64,000 nucleotides of DNA from Gossypium raimondii (Eukaryota; Streptophyta; Magnoliopsida; Malvales; Malvaceae): assembly GCF_025698545.1 (NCBI RefSeq), contig NC_068570.1, positions 56,749,924-56,813,923 on the forward strand. The letters run 5' to 3'. The notes below the pieces were generated by a model. It was not told the DNA's origin and searched no databases. It worked only from the letters and a program-made list of their open reading frames with translations. Made by a program: the position numbers and the translations under genes. This document shows, one piece after another, positions 1 through 11,715 of the stretch. Position 1 is the stretch's first letter; each line of letters starts with the position of its first letter.

Positions 1-189
1 TCATAAAGTTCGACATAACATCATCCAGTTCCATTGGAAATTGGACTTGGGTGTTTCCTGCATGCTTGTTACTACATGAATTCATTGGATTGGCTAAGTG
101 AACTGTTCTTACTTCTAATTTAAATTTGATTCTCCCGTATGGTGTTTTTTTTCGAACTACTCTTTTCAATCCAAAACACAGGTACAATA

Positions 190-520
190 CAGAGTTGGAC
201 CTAAGTTAATGTCGACTTTGCTGAATTATGAGTCTAGTTTTCCTTTCATTGGCATGCAATCATTAGTTGATGAAGAGATAAAAACTAGGCTCTAGGCTCA
301 TAATCCAACAAAGTCGATATTATAGGGCTATTAGCAATGGATAGCACATGTTGATTGATCTCTAATTAAGAGCCGAGTTAATGTCGATTTTGCTGAATTA
401 TGAGTCTAATTCTTTTTTCCTTTGCAAACAACGATCAATTTAATCAAACAACGATGAAAAGATAAAAATTAGACTCATAATCCAGCAAAGTCGACATTAT
501 AGCCAATATCATTGGCAATG
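190..520. repeat. Two diverged hairpin-forming repeats
   Basis: Two inverted-repeat units lie at about 205-325 and 372-507. Each has a left arm containing gtcgactttgctgaattatg and a right arm with its complement (cataatccagcaaagtcgac). They are the same arm sequences as in the array at 1113-3060 but have longer loops and no regular period. No coding frame was seen. The flanks (1-190 and 520-1110) are AT-rich and show nothing I recognise. Confidence 0.7.
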
Positions 521-1112
521 GCATCCACCTCGGTATTTCTATATATTTACAAGAGGATGATAACGAGAGAGGTAAGGGGTAAACGTATTTATAGTTGAAG
601 CCTAATGAATGTTTGTAGAAAGGAAAAGAATCAATAATAAACAATTACATATTGATTGTTTTATGCAAATAGTTTATAATTTTTCCACAAAGGAAAATTA
701 CTTGGTAGTTGACGTTTCTTTTCCTTTTATTTATGAAGAATAAGGTGAGTTGACATTCAATGAAAATGATTTGTATCTAGAAAATTTCAATTTAAATTGT
801 TTAAAATTGAGTTTGGGCACTTGAAATCTCAAATTTATCCTTATAGTGTTTTAAAATAAAAGGTAAATTAGACAGTTGGTCACCCAACTTGTAATATTTT
901 ACAATGAATTACTTTGGTTTTTATAGGAAAAATTTGTGTTTTTACGAAGAAATATCTTTTTTTATTTACTTTATTTTTCATTTTTATTAAATTAAGGCTT
1001 AAGTACTAAAAACCCATGAAAATAATTCAAAAATCAATTGAGCCTCTCGTTGAAATGTGCAATCAATTGATCCCCTATAATATGGATTTCCAAGGAAGCC
1101 CTGACCGACCAT

Positions 1113-3065
1113 TAAGTCGACATTAATTTGGCTCTCAATTATAGATAAGCATTTATTAGGTAAACAAATTAGATCGATCGAAACTGGTCATGATCGATCT
1201 ATTAATTAATACACATTTATTTAATTTTAACACATATAAGATGCTTTCCTATGCTTGTAGCTTTATAATGTCAACTTTGTTGGATTATGAGCTTAATTTT
1301 TATTTCGTCATCATCGCATGCAAATGAAAGGAAAATTATACTCATAATTCAATAAAGTCAACATTAATGCTATACTATATGTCGATAATGGCAGTAGGAA
1401 GGATCGCAAAGCAATAAGAAAGAAAAATAAGAACACATAGATTTTACGTGAAAAACATTTTTTGGGAAAAACCAAAAGAAAAGAAGGAGAAATTCATTAA
1501 TGTTGAAAAACAACAATACAAAAGGTTTTCGACTACACACGTTTTTAAGGGTCAAACGATCCTGTTATAATCAATGTCTAATAGAATAAGTATAGTCATA
1601 TACAGATTCAACTTGTGCGGCATTTCATCCCCACAAATCCCCTATTTTGCCTCTCTATTTTATTTCTTTAACAAGTGAGTTGCACCTCGAACTTTTCAAG
1701 TCGGATCAAACGGGATTCAAGTCACAAAACTCTAACAATTAGATTGATTGAAATTGACTATGATCAATCTATTAATTAGTACCCATTTATCTAGTTTTAA
1801 CACATATAAGATGCTTTCCAATGCTCATTGCTTTATAATGTCAACTTTTCTGGATTATGAGCCTAATTTTTATTTCTTTGCATGCAAATGAAAGGAACAT
1901 TAGACTCATAATTTAGCAAAGTCGACATTAATTTGGCTCTCAATTAAGGATCAATATTTATTAGATAAACAAACTAGATCGATTGAAACCGACCATGATC
2001 AATCTATTAATTAGTACCCGTTTATCTAGTTTTAACACATATAAGATGCTTTCCAATGCTTGTGGCTTTATAATGACAACTTTGCTGGATTATGAGCCTA
2101 ATTTTCATTTCTTCATCATCAGATGCAAATAAAAGGAAAGTTAGACTCGTAATTTAGCAAAGTCGATATTAATTTGACTCTAAATTAAGGATCGACATTT
2201 ATTAGATAAACAAACTAGATCGATTGAAACTGACCATGATCAATCTATTAATTAGTACCCATTTATCTAGTTTTAACAAATATAAGATGCTTTCTAATGC
2301 TCGTAGCCTTATAATGTCAATTTTGTTGGATTGTGAACGTAGTTTTCATTTCTTCATCATTGCATGCAAATGAAAGGAAAACTAAACTCATAATTCAACA
2401 AAGTCAACATTAATTTGGCTCTCAATTAAGGATCAGCTTTTATTAGATAAACAAACTAAATCGATTGAAACCGACCACGATCAATCTATTAATTAGCACC
2501 CATTTATCTAGTTTTAACAAATATAAGATGCTTTCCAATACTCGTAGCTTTATAATGTCAACTTTGCTGGATTATGAGCCTAATTTTCATTTCATCATCA
2601 TCGCATGCAAATGAAAGGAAAATTAGACTCATAATTCAGCAAAGTCGACATTAATTTGACTCTCAATTAAGGATCAGCATTTATTAGATAAACAAACTCG
2701 GTCGATTGAAATCGACCATGATCAATCCATTAATTAGTACCCATTTATCTAGTTTTAACAAATATAAGATGCTTTCTAATGCTTGTAGCCTTATAATGTC
2801 AATTTTGTTGGATTGTGAACGTAGTTTTCATTTCTTCATCATTGCATGCAAATGAAAGGAAAACTAAACTCATAATTCAGCAAAGTCAACATTAATTTGG
2901 CTTTCAATTAAGCATCAGCTTTTATTAGATAAACAAACTAAATCGATTAAGACTGACCATGATCCATCTATTAATTAGTACCCATTTATCTAGTTTTAAC
3001 TATTTTCTAATACTCGTAGCCTTATAATGTCAACTTTCCTAAATTATGAGTCTGGTTTATATTGT
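1113..3065. repeat. Tandem array of ~240-bp units, each with a hairpin
   Basis: About seven units repeat at ~237-241 bp (unit starts near 1264, 1836, 2073, 2312, 2552, 2793 and 3025). The first interval is longer because an LTR is inserted. Each unit has a ~40-nt left arm (tgtcaactttgctggattat and on), a 15-25-nt spacer around the word catgcaaatg, and a right arm that is its near-perfect complement. An ~140-bp linker follows with tagtacccatttatctagtt. The arms could fold into a ~100-nt stem-loop if transcribed. The last unit is truncated. No protein frame is conserved. It could be an amplified foldback MITE or a small-RNA-producing locus. Confidence 0.85.
1378..1737 (-). mobile_element. Solo LTR remnant, Ty1/Copia-like (fossil)
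   Basis: Read on the minus strand it begins TGTTAGAG and carries the usual Copia LTR block around the word cacgtaaaatctatgtgttc near its 3' end. It sits inside the hairpin array and replaces about 50 bp of one unit. No internal region is attached. The 3' border is approximate. Old and broken. Confidence 0.6.
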
Positions 3066-3239
3066 TGAGAGAGATCTAGATTCAGAATCTAGCAAGGTCC
3101 ACGTTACCTTGGCTCTCAATGTCCATATTTACGGATTTACAAATTACAACTCAATCATTTCAATATTTTTTCCATCTCAGCTACAAATATTAACTCCATC
3201 CATCTTCTCCATTATCTCTATCACTACAACTTCTTAGCT

Positions 3240-4600
3240 TCAATTTAATCGAAAAATCATGATCAGGTTTGAAAGATTGTTGATTTTTGCCTATTAATTA
3301 TTATTTCAGATATTTGTTAAGTCACTACGTTTAGATATTATATAATTTTCAGATATTTTTCTTTTCTTTTATATATTATATAATTTATAATACATTTTTT
3401 GTTTAGAAATTTGATAAACATATATAATAGCAAAAGAAATATATTCTTTTTCTACTCGGTAATAAAATTTAGTTAATAAAGAAATGGATGGAGCAAAATG
3501 AAATTAAATTAAGAATTTAGACAGAATAAAATAAAATATAAAACTCATATTTAAAATTGTACCATATTTAGAATCTGATATATGAAACCTGAAATTGTGA
3601 CTTAATCATCTTAGCTTTTAATCTTGGCCAATATCTTTGACAAATTCACAAATTTTGAACAAATAATATTTTAAACTCAATCATAAGTGTAATTTCATCA
3701 TTTTAACAGTCTATATCTTTATAATTTTTAAAGGACTAAATCAAATTTTATCATTTTTGGGCCAAAGTATAATTTTACCATTAATAATTTAAATTTTTAT
3801 AAATTATAAAGAGCTTGAATTAAAATTTACTATTTTAAGGGGCCATGAATCCCGATGATATGATATTAAATTTATAAGATTAAATCCTTAAATTAAAAAT
3901 CGATAATAAGTCTAACATTTATCATTAAAGCTAAAACATGGATTTTATTTTATTTTTAAATTAGATAAAAAACTCGAAACAAAATTATGAAAATGTTTTA
4001 AACTAATCTATTTATAAAAATAATTTTAAACTCTGAATTTATTTTAAAGTATGTACAATTTAATTAAATATATTCTTATTTTATATTCATTAGACTAAAT
4101 ATATTCTAATATTTTTAAAATTTAATAAAGTCTCCTGTGGAATTTTAAACAGATATTGTTTGACGAATTATTATATCACATTGCTTAAAGTTTACAACAA
4201 AAAGAAGCTGGCTTCCTTACACATTGTTGGCCACCCAACAACCATATAAATAAATAAATACACATTCATAAAAGAGTACTTCTCCTGTTGAAACTATTTC
4301 GTCACAAATTTCATTTTTTTATGGGATGAAATACATATTTAATGAAATTCGCTTATAATTTTCCATATATGATAGGAATAGAGAAGAAAGGTTGAGCGAA
4401 TGGATGGAGCCTTGGGTAGTTTTTAAATTTGAATAGATTTGAGACCTCATGTAGAGGTCTTGTACAAAAACTCATCCAAGTTGAATGGTATGAATCGATT
4501 TAAAGATTTTAATTTTTTAAAGAATTTTATTATTTATAACTAAATTTAAATAAAACTTATCTTTTATTATATAAATAATTACCTTATTTCAATCTTCAGG
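3240..4600. other. AT-rich intergenic region upstream of metacaspase copy 1
   Basis: No gene was recognised. 3690-3850 belongs to a dispersed AT-rich repeat seen again at about 49580-49760 and 50195-50400 (shared words such as tctatatctttataattttt). The rest is low-complexity AT sequence. Confidence 0.5.
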
Positions 4601-4712
4601 AAAGATAAAATTTGGAAGCAATCTTCCGACACTTGAAAGGCATCTAACATTACATTAAGAAAACAAAGGTTGCTTGAACTATTTTCCAAGTCAACTATCA
4701 AATTTCATTTAC

Positions 4713-4719
4713 TATATAA
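4713..4719 (+). promoter_or_regulatory. TATA box of metacaspase copy 1
   Basis: TATATAA lies 109 bp before the ATG at 4828, in a block shared with the second copy. In the second copy the matching position (7542-7548) reads TAAATAA. Placing transcription start ~30 bp downstream gives a 5' UTR of about 80 nt. Confidence 0.5.
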
Positions 4720-4827
4720 TCCCAACCTCAAGCTTTCGGTTCTCACAACTTTTCGATATTCGATAATTACAATAACATTCGTCACATCTACAATCGTCGG
4801 TACGTTTTCTTCAACATCTCAGCATCA

Positions 4828-5884
4828 ATGGCCAAAGTTAACAAGAGATTGGCTGTTCTAGTGGGTTGCAATTACCCAAACACCCAATACGAATTGCATG
4901 GATGTATAAACGATGTGGTAGCCATGAAAGACGTGCTGGTTAAACGATTCGGGTTCGATCCAACAAATATCGAGCTCCTGACCGATGCATCGGCGGTGAC
5001 TGGAGAAGGGTCGTCATCGGTGGTTTTGCCAACAGGGGAGAACATTAAGGCAGCATTGAGTAAGATGGTGAGCCAGGCTGAAGCCGGTGATGTGTTGTAC
5101 TTCCATTATAGTGGACATGGAACAAGAATTCCAAAATCTGCCCACATTTTCGGCCACGATGAAGCAATTGTGCCTTGTGATTTCAATCTCATTACAGGTA
5201 AACTTTTTGCCACTATACTTTTAATTTTATTTTATACGAATCTCGAAATAAAAAATTCTTGACTTCACCTAATATGCATATGTGATTGTTGTAGACGTGG
5301 ATTTTAGACAATTAGTTAACCAATTACCCAAAGGAGCAAGTTTCACGATCTTGTCGGATTCATGTCACAGTGGTGGTCTCATTGATAAAGAAAAAGAACA
5401 AATCGGACCTTCTACCTATAGGGCAGCTTCATCACTTTCTTACAAGGCTAAGAACATCCCTTTTGAATCCATACTTGAGCACCTAACAACACTAACAGGG
5501 ATCAACACATCAGACATTGGTACTCATTTGTTAGAATCCTTTGGTGCCAATGCCAGCCTCAAATTCCTCACACCTCAGCTCGAGTCCGAGTTATTCGACT
5601 TCTTGAAGGCTGATGAGGGGATTTTGTTAAGTGGGTGTCAAGCAGATGAGACATCGGCGGACATGAACCCGATGGAGAGCGGTGGAAAAGCGTACGGAGC
5701 CTTTAGCAATGCCGTCCAGATGGTATTGAAAGAGAACTCCGGAAGATTAAGCAATAAAGAGGTTGTGATGATGGCTAGAAAAGTTTTAGAGGCTCAAGGA
5801 TTTGATCAACACCCTTGCCTTTATTGCAGTGATGAGAACGCCGATGCTACTTTCTTATGCCAGCCTGAGGCCAAGCCTTACTGA
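4828..5884 (+). CDS. Type II metacaspase, MC9-like, copy 1 (intact)
   Basis: Two exons, 4828-5197 and 5295-5884, joined at a phase-1 GT-AG intron of 97 bp, give 319 aa; Arabidopsis MC9 is about 325 aa. The product is a caspase-fold (clan CD) cysteine peptidase cutting after Arg or Lys; MC9 in Arabidopsis acts in xylem cell clearance. Visible in the sequence: an N-terminal p20 region with YFHYSGHGTR, giving catalytic His97, and SDSCHSGG, giving catalytic Cys147. The p10 region follows with SGCQADETSADMNP and ends in CLYCSDENADATFLC. The linker between p20 and p10 is short, as in MC9 rather than MC4-MC8. Zymogen processing in the linker is known for the family. The start is the first ATG of the conserved MAKVNKRLAVLVGCNYP block. 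The neighbour at 7657 is a tandem duplicate. Confidence 0.93.
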
Positions 5885-7656
5885 TATCGGTTTCGACAAT
5901 TTAAATATTGACTGCAACGTGATATTACCATCGTTATTTTACAAATTCGATTCTTCTAGTTACTAATGTTTAACAAAATTCACTATATCCGAAAATATGT
6001 TGGCAACAGCAATTTAAATTCCGATTTGAATATATGTATTTGCTTTGTGATTCATTTGCAATAACAAGATGTAATGTCAACCTCTTGTATGAGAAATTCT
6101 TAATCTATATTATATATGAATTTGTGAAACATTTCTTGTTAAACTAATTGCTAAGGACCATTATTTATGGGTTCATTTCTTGACTATGATGTAAGTAACA
6201 GAATGAATTTTATGAACAATTTTTAGCAGATCCGTGTCCGCCTAAATATCAAGGACCTGCTTATGAGGAGGAAAAAAGATTTACCTTGCTTGGAACTGTG
6301 TCAGTTTAAAGTTCAATTCTTGTTTCTGTGTCGACAGATTATATCGTAGTGGTGGTTTAGCTCTTCTCTGGAATTACAAGTATAATATTTCAATGACCAG
6401 CTTTTGTGGAAATCATAAGCGGCGCCTTTCTAGGTTTTATGGGTACCCCGAGGCCGCTCATAAGCAAGCTAGTTGGGAGTTACTTTGTTCTCTCGCTAGG
6501 GCTTCTAGGTTGTAGTGGGTTTGCATCGATGACTTCAACTATCTTCTTTCTTTGAATGATAAATGAGGTGGTGGTCACTACTCAACTGCTTGGTTAGACA
6601 CTAGTGATAGAACCAAGGTTGTTCATCACTGATTCGATTTTTGTTCAACATTGTTTGTCAGTTTAAACAGTGTTCACACAAGAATTTTAGTACAACCTAT
6701 GTGAGATGTTGGTATTTTTATAAGCAAATGAGTTTCAAAATGCGTTTTATTTCGTTCCAAATAATAGTGGGTCAAATTTAGATAATTGAAAGAACCATGA
6801 AATTGACATATCTTACTATTAAGGCTTATTTTTATCCTTACCTTTTTTTATCTTTTTGAGTTATTTATTTGGTAATTTATTTACTGTTTTCACTTGGCTA
6901 ATAAGGATTTATTTCAAGTTTTTACCTTATTAAGACTACCTAGATGTCAATTTTAGCTTATAAATAAATTATTGTGCCGCACATTTGGGTGTGCTTTTAG
7001 AGTGCTTTTGACTTGTTATTTGTGTATCTTTTACTTTTTTTTGCACTCTTGTGTTAGGCTTTCTTGGAGAATTTATAGTTGATGTATTGTTATTTGTGTA
7101 ACAATTGGGATTGGTGTTGGGGCTACAATTACTTCTTTAATGGTAGATTAGGCTTAAGCCAATAGGCGATATAGAAAATTATTGAATAAAAATCATTCAC
7201 CGAACGAGACTTTACAGAATAGGATTGGTGAATCTGAATTGCGTTAACAAATCTCTTGTGTTTATTTCTCTCTTTTCTTATTTTGCTTACTGTCTGTGTT
7301 TTCTTCGAACTCATATCATTCTTCAAAATAATTTAATTTTTGCAAAAAAATATTGTTTATAACTATACTATATAAATAATAAAACAGATTGGATTCTCTT
7401 ATTGAGTTGGAGGGGTTATCATAGCCGGATAAGTTTAATCATCAGCAAAGATTGAATGTTTGAAGCAATCATATCCCACGCTTGAAAGGCATCTAAAGGT
7501 TGCTTTAACTATTTTCAAGTCAACTATCAAATTTCATTTACTAAATAATCCCAACCTCAAGTTTTCAGTTCTCACAACTTTTCGGTATTCGATAATCACA
7601 ATAGCATTCATTACATCTACAATCGTCCATACTTTTTCTTCAACATCTCAGCATCA
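5885..7656. other. Spacer between metacaspase copies
   Basis: 5885-6060 is the 3' flank of copy 1, and 7440-7656 is a duplicate of the copy 1 upstream region (5' homology starts near 4605 and 7440). 6330-6620 is the LINE fragment. The remainder (about 6660-7430) is AT-rich with no recognisable gene. The duplication distance from ATG to ATG is 2829 bp. Confidence 0.6.
6330..6620 (+). mobile_element. LINE (L1-type) endonuclease remnant
   Basis: Plus-strand translation from about 6340 reads GGLALLWNYKYNIS, then RRLSRFYGYPEA, SWELLCSLARA and CIDDFNYLLS. This is the order of blocks in the apurinic-type endonuclease of plant LINEs (GGLALLW, FYGxP, SWxLLxxL, GDFN). The key GDFN block reads IDDFN here. 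In-frame stops interrupt it and no reverse transcriptase follows. It is a short dead fragment in the spacer between the two metacaspase copies. Confidence 0.75.
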
Positions 7657-8689
7657 ATGGCCAAAGTTAACAAGAGATTGGCTGTTCTAGTGGGTTGCAA
7701 TTACCCAAACACCCAATACGAATTGCATGGATGTATAAACGACGTGGTAGCCATGAAAGACGTGCTGGTTAAACGATTCGGGTTTGATCCAACAAATATC
7801 GAGCTCTTGACCGATGCATCGGCGGCGACTGGAGAAGGGCCGTCATTGATGGCTTTGCCGACAGGGGAGAACATTAAGGCAGCATTGAGTAAGATGGTGA
7901 GCCAGGCTGAAGCCGGTGATGTGTTGTATTTCCATTATAGTGGACCTGGAACAAGAATTCCAAAGCCTGCCCATCTTTTTGGACACGATGAGGCAATCGT
8001 GCCTTGTGATTTCAATCTCATTACGGGTAAATTTTTTATATTAAACTTTTAATTTTAGTTGAAATACAAAATTCTTGACTTCGCATCTTTTAATTGTAGA
8101 CGTGGATTTTAGACAATTAATTAATCAATTAACCAAAGGAGCAAGCTTCACGATCTTGTCGGATTCATGTCACAGTGGTGGTCTCATAGATAAAGAAAAA
8201 GAACAAATCGGACCTTCTACCTATAGGGCAGCTTCACCACTTTCTTACAAGGCTAAGAACGTCCCTTTTGAATCCATACTTGAGCACCTAACAACACTAA
8301 CAGGGATCAACACATCAGACGTTGGTACTCATTTGTTAGAATCCTTTGGTGCCAATTCCAGCCTCAAATTCCTCACACCTCAGCTCGAGCCCGAGTTATT
8401 CGACTTCTTGAAGGCTGATGAGGGGATTTTGTTAAGTGGGTGTCAAGCAGATGAGACATCGGCGGACATGAACCCGATGGAGAGCGGCAGAAAAGCGTAC
8501 GGAGCCTTTAGCAATGCCGTCCAGATGGTATTGAAAGAGAACTCCGGCGGATTAAGCAGTAAAGAGGTGATGATGATGGCTAGAAAGGTTTTAGAGGCTC
8601 AAGGATTTGATCAACACCCTTGTCTTTATTGCAGTGACAAGAACGCCGATGCTACTTTCTTGTGCCAGCTTGAGGCCGAGCCTTATTGA
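7657..8689 (+). CDS. Type II metacaspase, MC9-like, copy 2 (catalytic His lost)
   Basis: Exons 7657-8026 and 8100-8689, with the same phase-1 intron position as copy 1 (intron 73 bp), again give 319 aa with no stop or frameshift. The protein is nearly identical to copy 1 by eye. The conserved YFHYSGHGTR block reads YFHYSGPGTR, so catalytic His97 is Pro97 (CAT to CCT). Cys147 in SDSCHSGG and the p10 region are kept. With a Cys/His dyad mechanism, peptidase activity is not expected. It may be a pseudoenzyme, a dominant-negative partner, or a gene at the start of decay. Its TATA-like position is also altered. The reading frame looks real; catalytic function does not. Confidence 0.88.
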
Positions 8690-9098
8690 TATTGGTATCG
8701 ACAAATTAAATATCAATTGCAACGTGATATTACGATCGTTATTTTACAAATTCGATTTTCTAATTACTAATGTTTAACAAAATTCACTATATCCGAAAAT
8801 ATGTTCGCTGCTGCAATTTAGATTCCGATATGAATATATGTATTTGCTTTGTGATTCATTTCGGGTGAAATTGTCTATATTTTATAAGAATATGTGAAAC
8901 ATTTCGAGAATATTATTATTAATTAAACATTGGGTATAATGATAAGATATGTTCTATTTGAGAATTTAGATTTAAATATTAAACATAATATTATTGAAAA
9001 AGATAAAAAGTACAATCAGATAATAAGCCTGTAATAGCAAAAACCTTCACTAACTTTATTCAAAACATAATAATAATAACCCTAAACCCTAATAAAAA

Positions 9099-9773
9099 TT
9101 AAAGCCTAAGGGTCAAATCGATTTCTGAATCATCATTCTGATTAGTTGCTGGCCTATTGGCTCCAACATTTGCCTGAGAATTACGAGCAAAGCTCTCAAG
9201 TGGACCCCTTCCGGTAACCATTCTTGAAGAGGTTGAAGGCCCTGAGATTGCAATTCCACCATTGTTGTTGATGCTTAACCTGCCATTAAAACTTGGAGGA
9301 AGATGGTTCCTCATAGCTAGCCTAGGGTAACCATGACCGGAAAGATATCCACCGGATCCAAACAGTGTCCATGAATGTAAAGGCTTACGGATCATGGATC
9401 CTAGCCTAACCCCAAGGATTGATCTATTCAAAGATCCTTGATAAGGGGTTGAAGAAAGGGTTGGATAGGGGTAATGGGGATAGGTTGGAGGGGTAAAAGT
9501 TTGTGCTTGGATCTCTCGAAGCCTTTTGGCTAATGCACGCTCTTGCCTGTGGGCATTTTGGTGTCCCCCTAAGGCTTGAGGACTAGTGAACTTTGACCTG
9601 CAATAGTTGCAAGAGAAAGTCCTTTCGGGTTCAGGTTGGCTTTCGGAAGAAGTAATAATCGGGTTCATAGTGGTGGAAAGATTGAGTCCAATCTCTGATT
9701 CGCGCGATGAACGATTATCGTTGGAGAGGTTGCTAGATTCAACTCTAGATGCATTGGCAGCTTCACTAGCCAT
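9099..9773 (-). CDS. C2H2 zinc-finger protein, single finger with C-terminal EAR motif
   Basis: A 224-aa intronless gene. One plant Q-type C2H2 finger covers about residues 53-77: FSCNYC, then QALGGHQNAH, with Cys55, Cys58, His71 and His75 as zinc ligands. QALGGH is the plant-specific DNA-contact helix. The C terminus reads DSEIDLTLRL, an EAR repression motif (LxLxL) that recruits TOPLESS-type corepressors in this family. A second LxL-like stretch (EIGLNLS) lies at 27-33, before the finger. The middle is rich in Ser, Pro, Gly and Asn and probably disordered. It resembles the ZFP1/3/4/7 and KNUCKLES group of nuclear repressors; the exact orthologue cannot be fixed. The start ATG has a TATA box about 40 bp upstream. 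Confidence 0.88.
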   Translation of the reverse strand: MASEAANASRVESSNLSNDNRSSRESEIGLNLSTTMNPIITSSESQPEPERTFSCNYCRSKFTSPQALGGHQNAHRQERALAKRLREIQAQTFTPPTYPHYPYPTLSSTPYQGSLNRSILGVRLGSMIRKPLHSWTLFGSGGYLSGHGYPRLAMRNHLPPSFNGRLSINNNGGIAISGPSTSSRMVTGRGPLESFARNSQANVGANRPATNQNDDSEIDLTLRL

Positions 9774-9810
9774 GATTTTTGGTGTGAAGGATATTAATGA
9801 GGGATGTTAA

Positions 9811-9818
9811 ATTTATAG
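9811..9818 (-). promoter_or_regulatory. TATA box of the C2H2 gene
   Basis: On the minus strand this reads CTATAAAT, ending 38 bp before the ATG at 9773. A start site ~30 bp downstream would give a very short 5' UTR. Confidence 0.5.
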
Positions 9819-9829
9819 TGAAGTCGAGT

Positions 9830-10580
9830 TAGTAATATTGGTTCAATTATGGAAAGAAAATCTCATTTTGTAGTGTCAATGTGTATGAATTTTCCATCTT
9901 TGAGATTTTGTGACTTGGAATTTCTTGCCTATTAGGCACTAATTTACGTACTTAGTAGGTAGATAAAAATCTCAAGTGGCAAATTCATGCATCACGTTTA
10001 ACTAATTAATGTTTACACATATTCATTACCATAAAATAAAGGAAAAAAATCCAGATTATGAAGCTGTTATGGTAAATACAATTTTATACACTTATAGATA
10101 ACTTTGAAGTTTGCTTAATCAACATTACTTACGCTAATTAGACGTGTTCATAAATCGAGTTATTTATTCATCTTTTGTCTAGTTTGAGTTAAAATCGATT
10201 ACGATCGTATTTTATAATTTATTTAAAGATAAATTTCAATTATACATCATTTTGATTTATTATGAAATATGAAATATTAATTTAATTTTGTTCAATTGTA
10301 TATAAATTTTGATTTAAGTTCAATTTTTACAAGTGATTAACACACATTATCAATTTTTACTTAATACGTATTTAATTGAATTGTTATTCAAAACAAATAT
10401 AATTAAATCAAAATCAAAATTTAATTATAATTGAATTAACTATATGTCACATTATTTTATTTAAATTAACATGTATTGTTTATTAAATAAAAATAAAATA
10501 TATAATTTTAGGATTTAACTCCATAACTTACAATGGCTGAAATTTAAAAATATGGAAAGGAATTACAAAATTTTATTTGG
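9830..10580. other. AT-rich intergenic DNA
   Basis: No gene, RNA or known element was recognised. Confidence 0.4.
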
Positions 10581-10584
10581 ATTC

Positions 10585-11275
10585 TGATTTCAAACCAATT
10601 TTTTTGTCATACAGTCATTCAAGTTTTAGCGTGTTATTTTAATTTAGTCGCTCTTGTTAGATCAATTGTAATTCTTAATTACTTCACCAATAAAATGTCT
10701 TTTTGGTCACTAGGTGAAATGTTGATGTGGGTAGATATAATAATAAATTTAATCCTTAATATTTTATACATTCTATCAATTTAGTCTTAATTTAAAATTT
10801 AGCAAATTCAGCTGCAATATTGACACATTATATTATGTCAATTGATCTGATTTAGAAATTATAAAATTATTAATTACAAAAACAATACATAAAATTTTTA
10901 AAAATTATAATTTTTAATATTTTTGAAACTTATTTTTTGTAATTATTATTTTATGAATTTCTAAAATAAAGACTGAATTGAGATAATGTGTAAACATTGT
11001 AGGTTAAATTTGTTGAATTTTTAAAATTAGGATCAAATTGACATAATGTGTAGAATATCAAAGATTAAATTTGTTATTATACCTAGCCACATCATCATTC
11101 CGTCTAGTGACAAATTTATTTTGATGGTGGAGTGACTAAAAGTTACAATTAATCTAACAGGAGAGACTAAATTAACCAAAAAAAACTGTAGTGACCAAAA
11201 TAGAAACACGTTAAAACTTATGTGACTAGTACCCCAAAAAACACATGAAGTAGTCAAATTTTGATTTAAAAACAA
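10585..11275. mobile_element. Foldback (MULE-like) non-autonomous element
   Basis: The left ~300 bp and right ~300 bp are imperfect inverted copies. For example, gttagatcaattgtaattct at left matches the complement of gttacaattaatctaacagg at right; both arms also share the 'taatccttaatattttatac' and 'ttgacataatgtgtagaata' type blocks. The centre is AT-rich and non-coding. The long terminal inverted repeats resemble non-autonomous MULE or foldback elements. A clear target duplication was not found. Confidence 0.6.
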
Positions 11276-11284
11276 CTATAACAT

Positions 11285-11381
11285 TTGATATTGTTCGAGT
11301 ACGGTAAAGCGCATTATGCTCATATTTATAGGTTGGCGAGGGACTATGAGTAGTTCTAGCCTTTGTATCAAAAAAAAAAAC
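11285..11381 (+). repeat. SINE 3' part with poly(A) tail
   Basis: It starts in a box-B-like ttgttcgagt and continues gcgcattatgctcatattta, the body shared with the minus-strand copies near 42600 and 41830. It ends in a 12-bp A run (11370-11381). The 5' tRNA-like half is missing, as expected for 5'-truncated retroposition. Confidence 0.6.
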
Positions 11382-11715
11382 AGACATAATTAGAATCTAT
11401 AATGATATTGTTCAAAAAAATAAAAAAACAATTATAACATTTACGATGAACTCTTTTTTTAAAATATTTATGGTAAACTTTGTTTCAATACTAATATGGT
11501 TTTCACCCATGCTTCACCTTGGGTTGATTATTTGTTTGTTTTTTATTATGGATTAAAATTTTGAAGTTTGAAATATGTTTTAAGTCCCCATACACTCCGT
11601 GCATTTGGAATTTCGTCTCTTTACTTTTTATTTTAGAAATTTAGTCTTTTAATTTTTTAGATTTAAAATTCAAGTTATATTGTTATCACCATTAAAATTC
11701 TTTTATTAAATTCGG

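Noticed and set aside
9075-9095. Telomere-like ccctaaaccctaa motif
   Set aside because: Only about two units, lying in the 3' flank of the C2H2 gene; not an interstitial telomere array.
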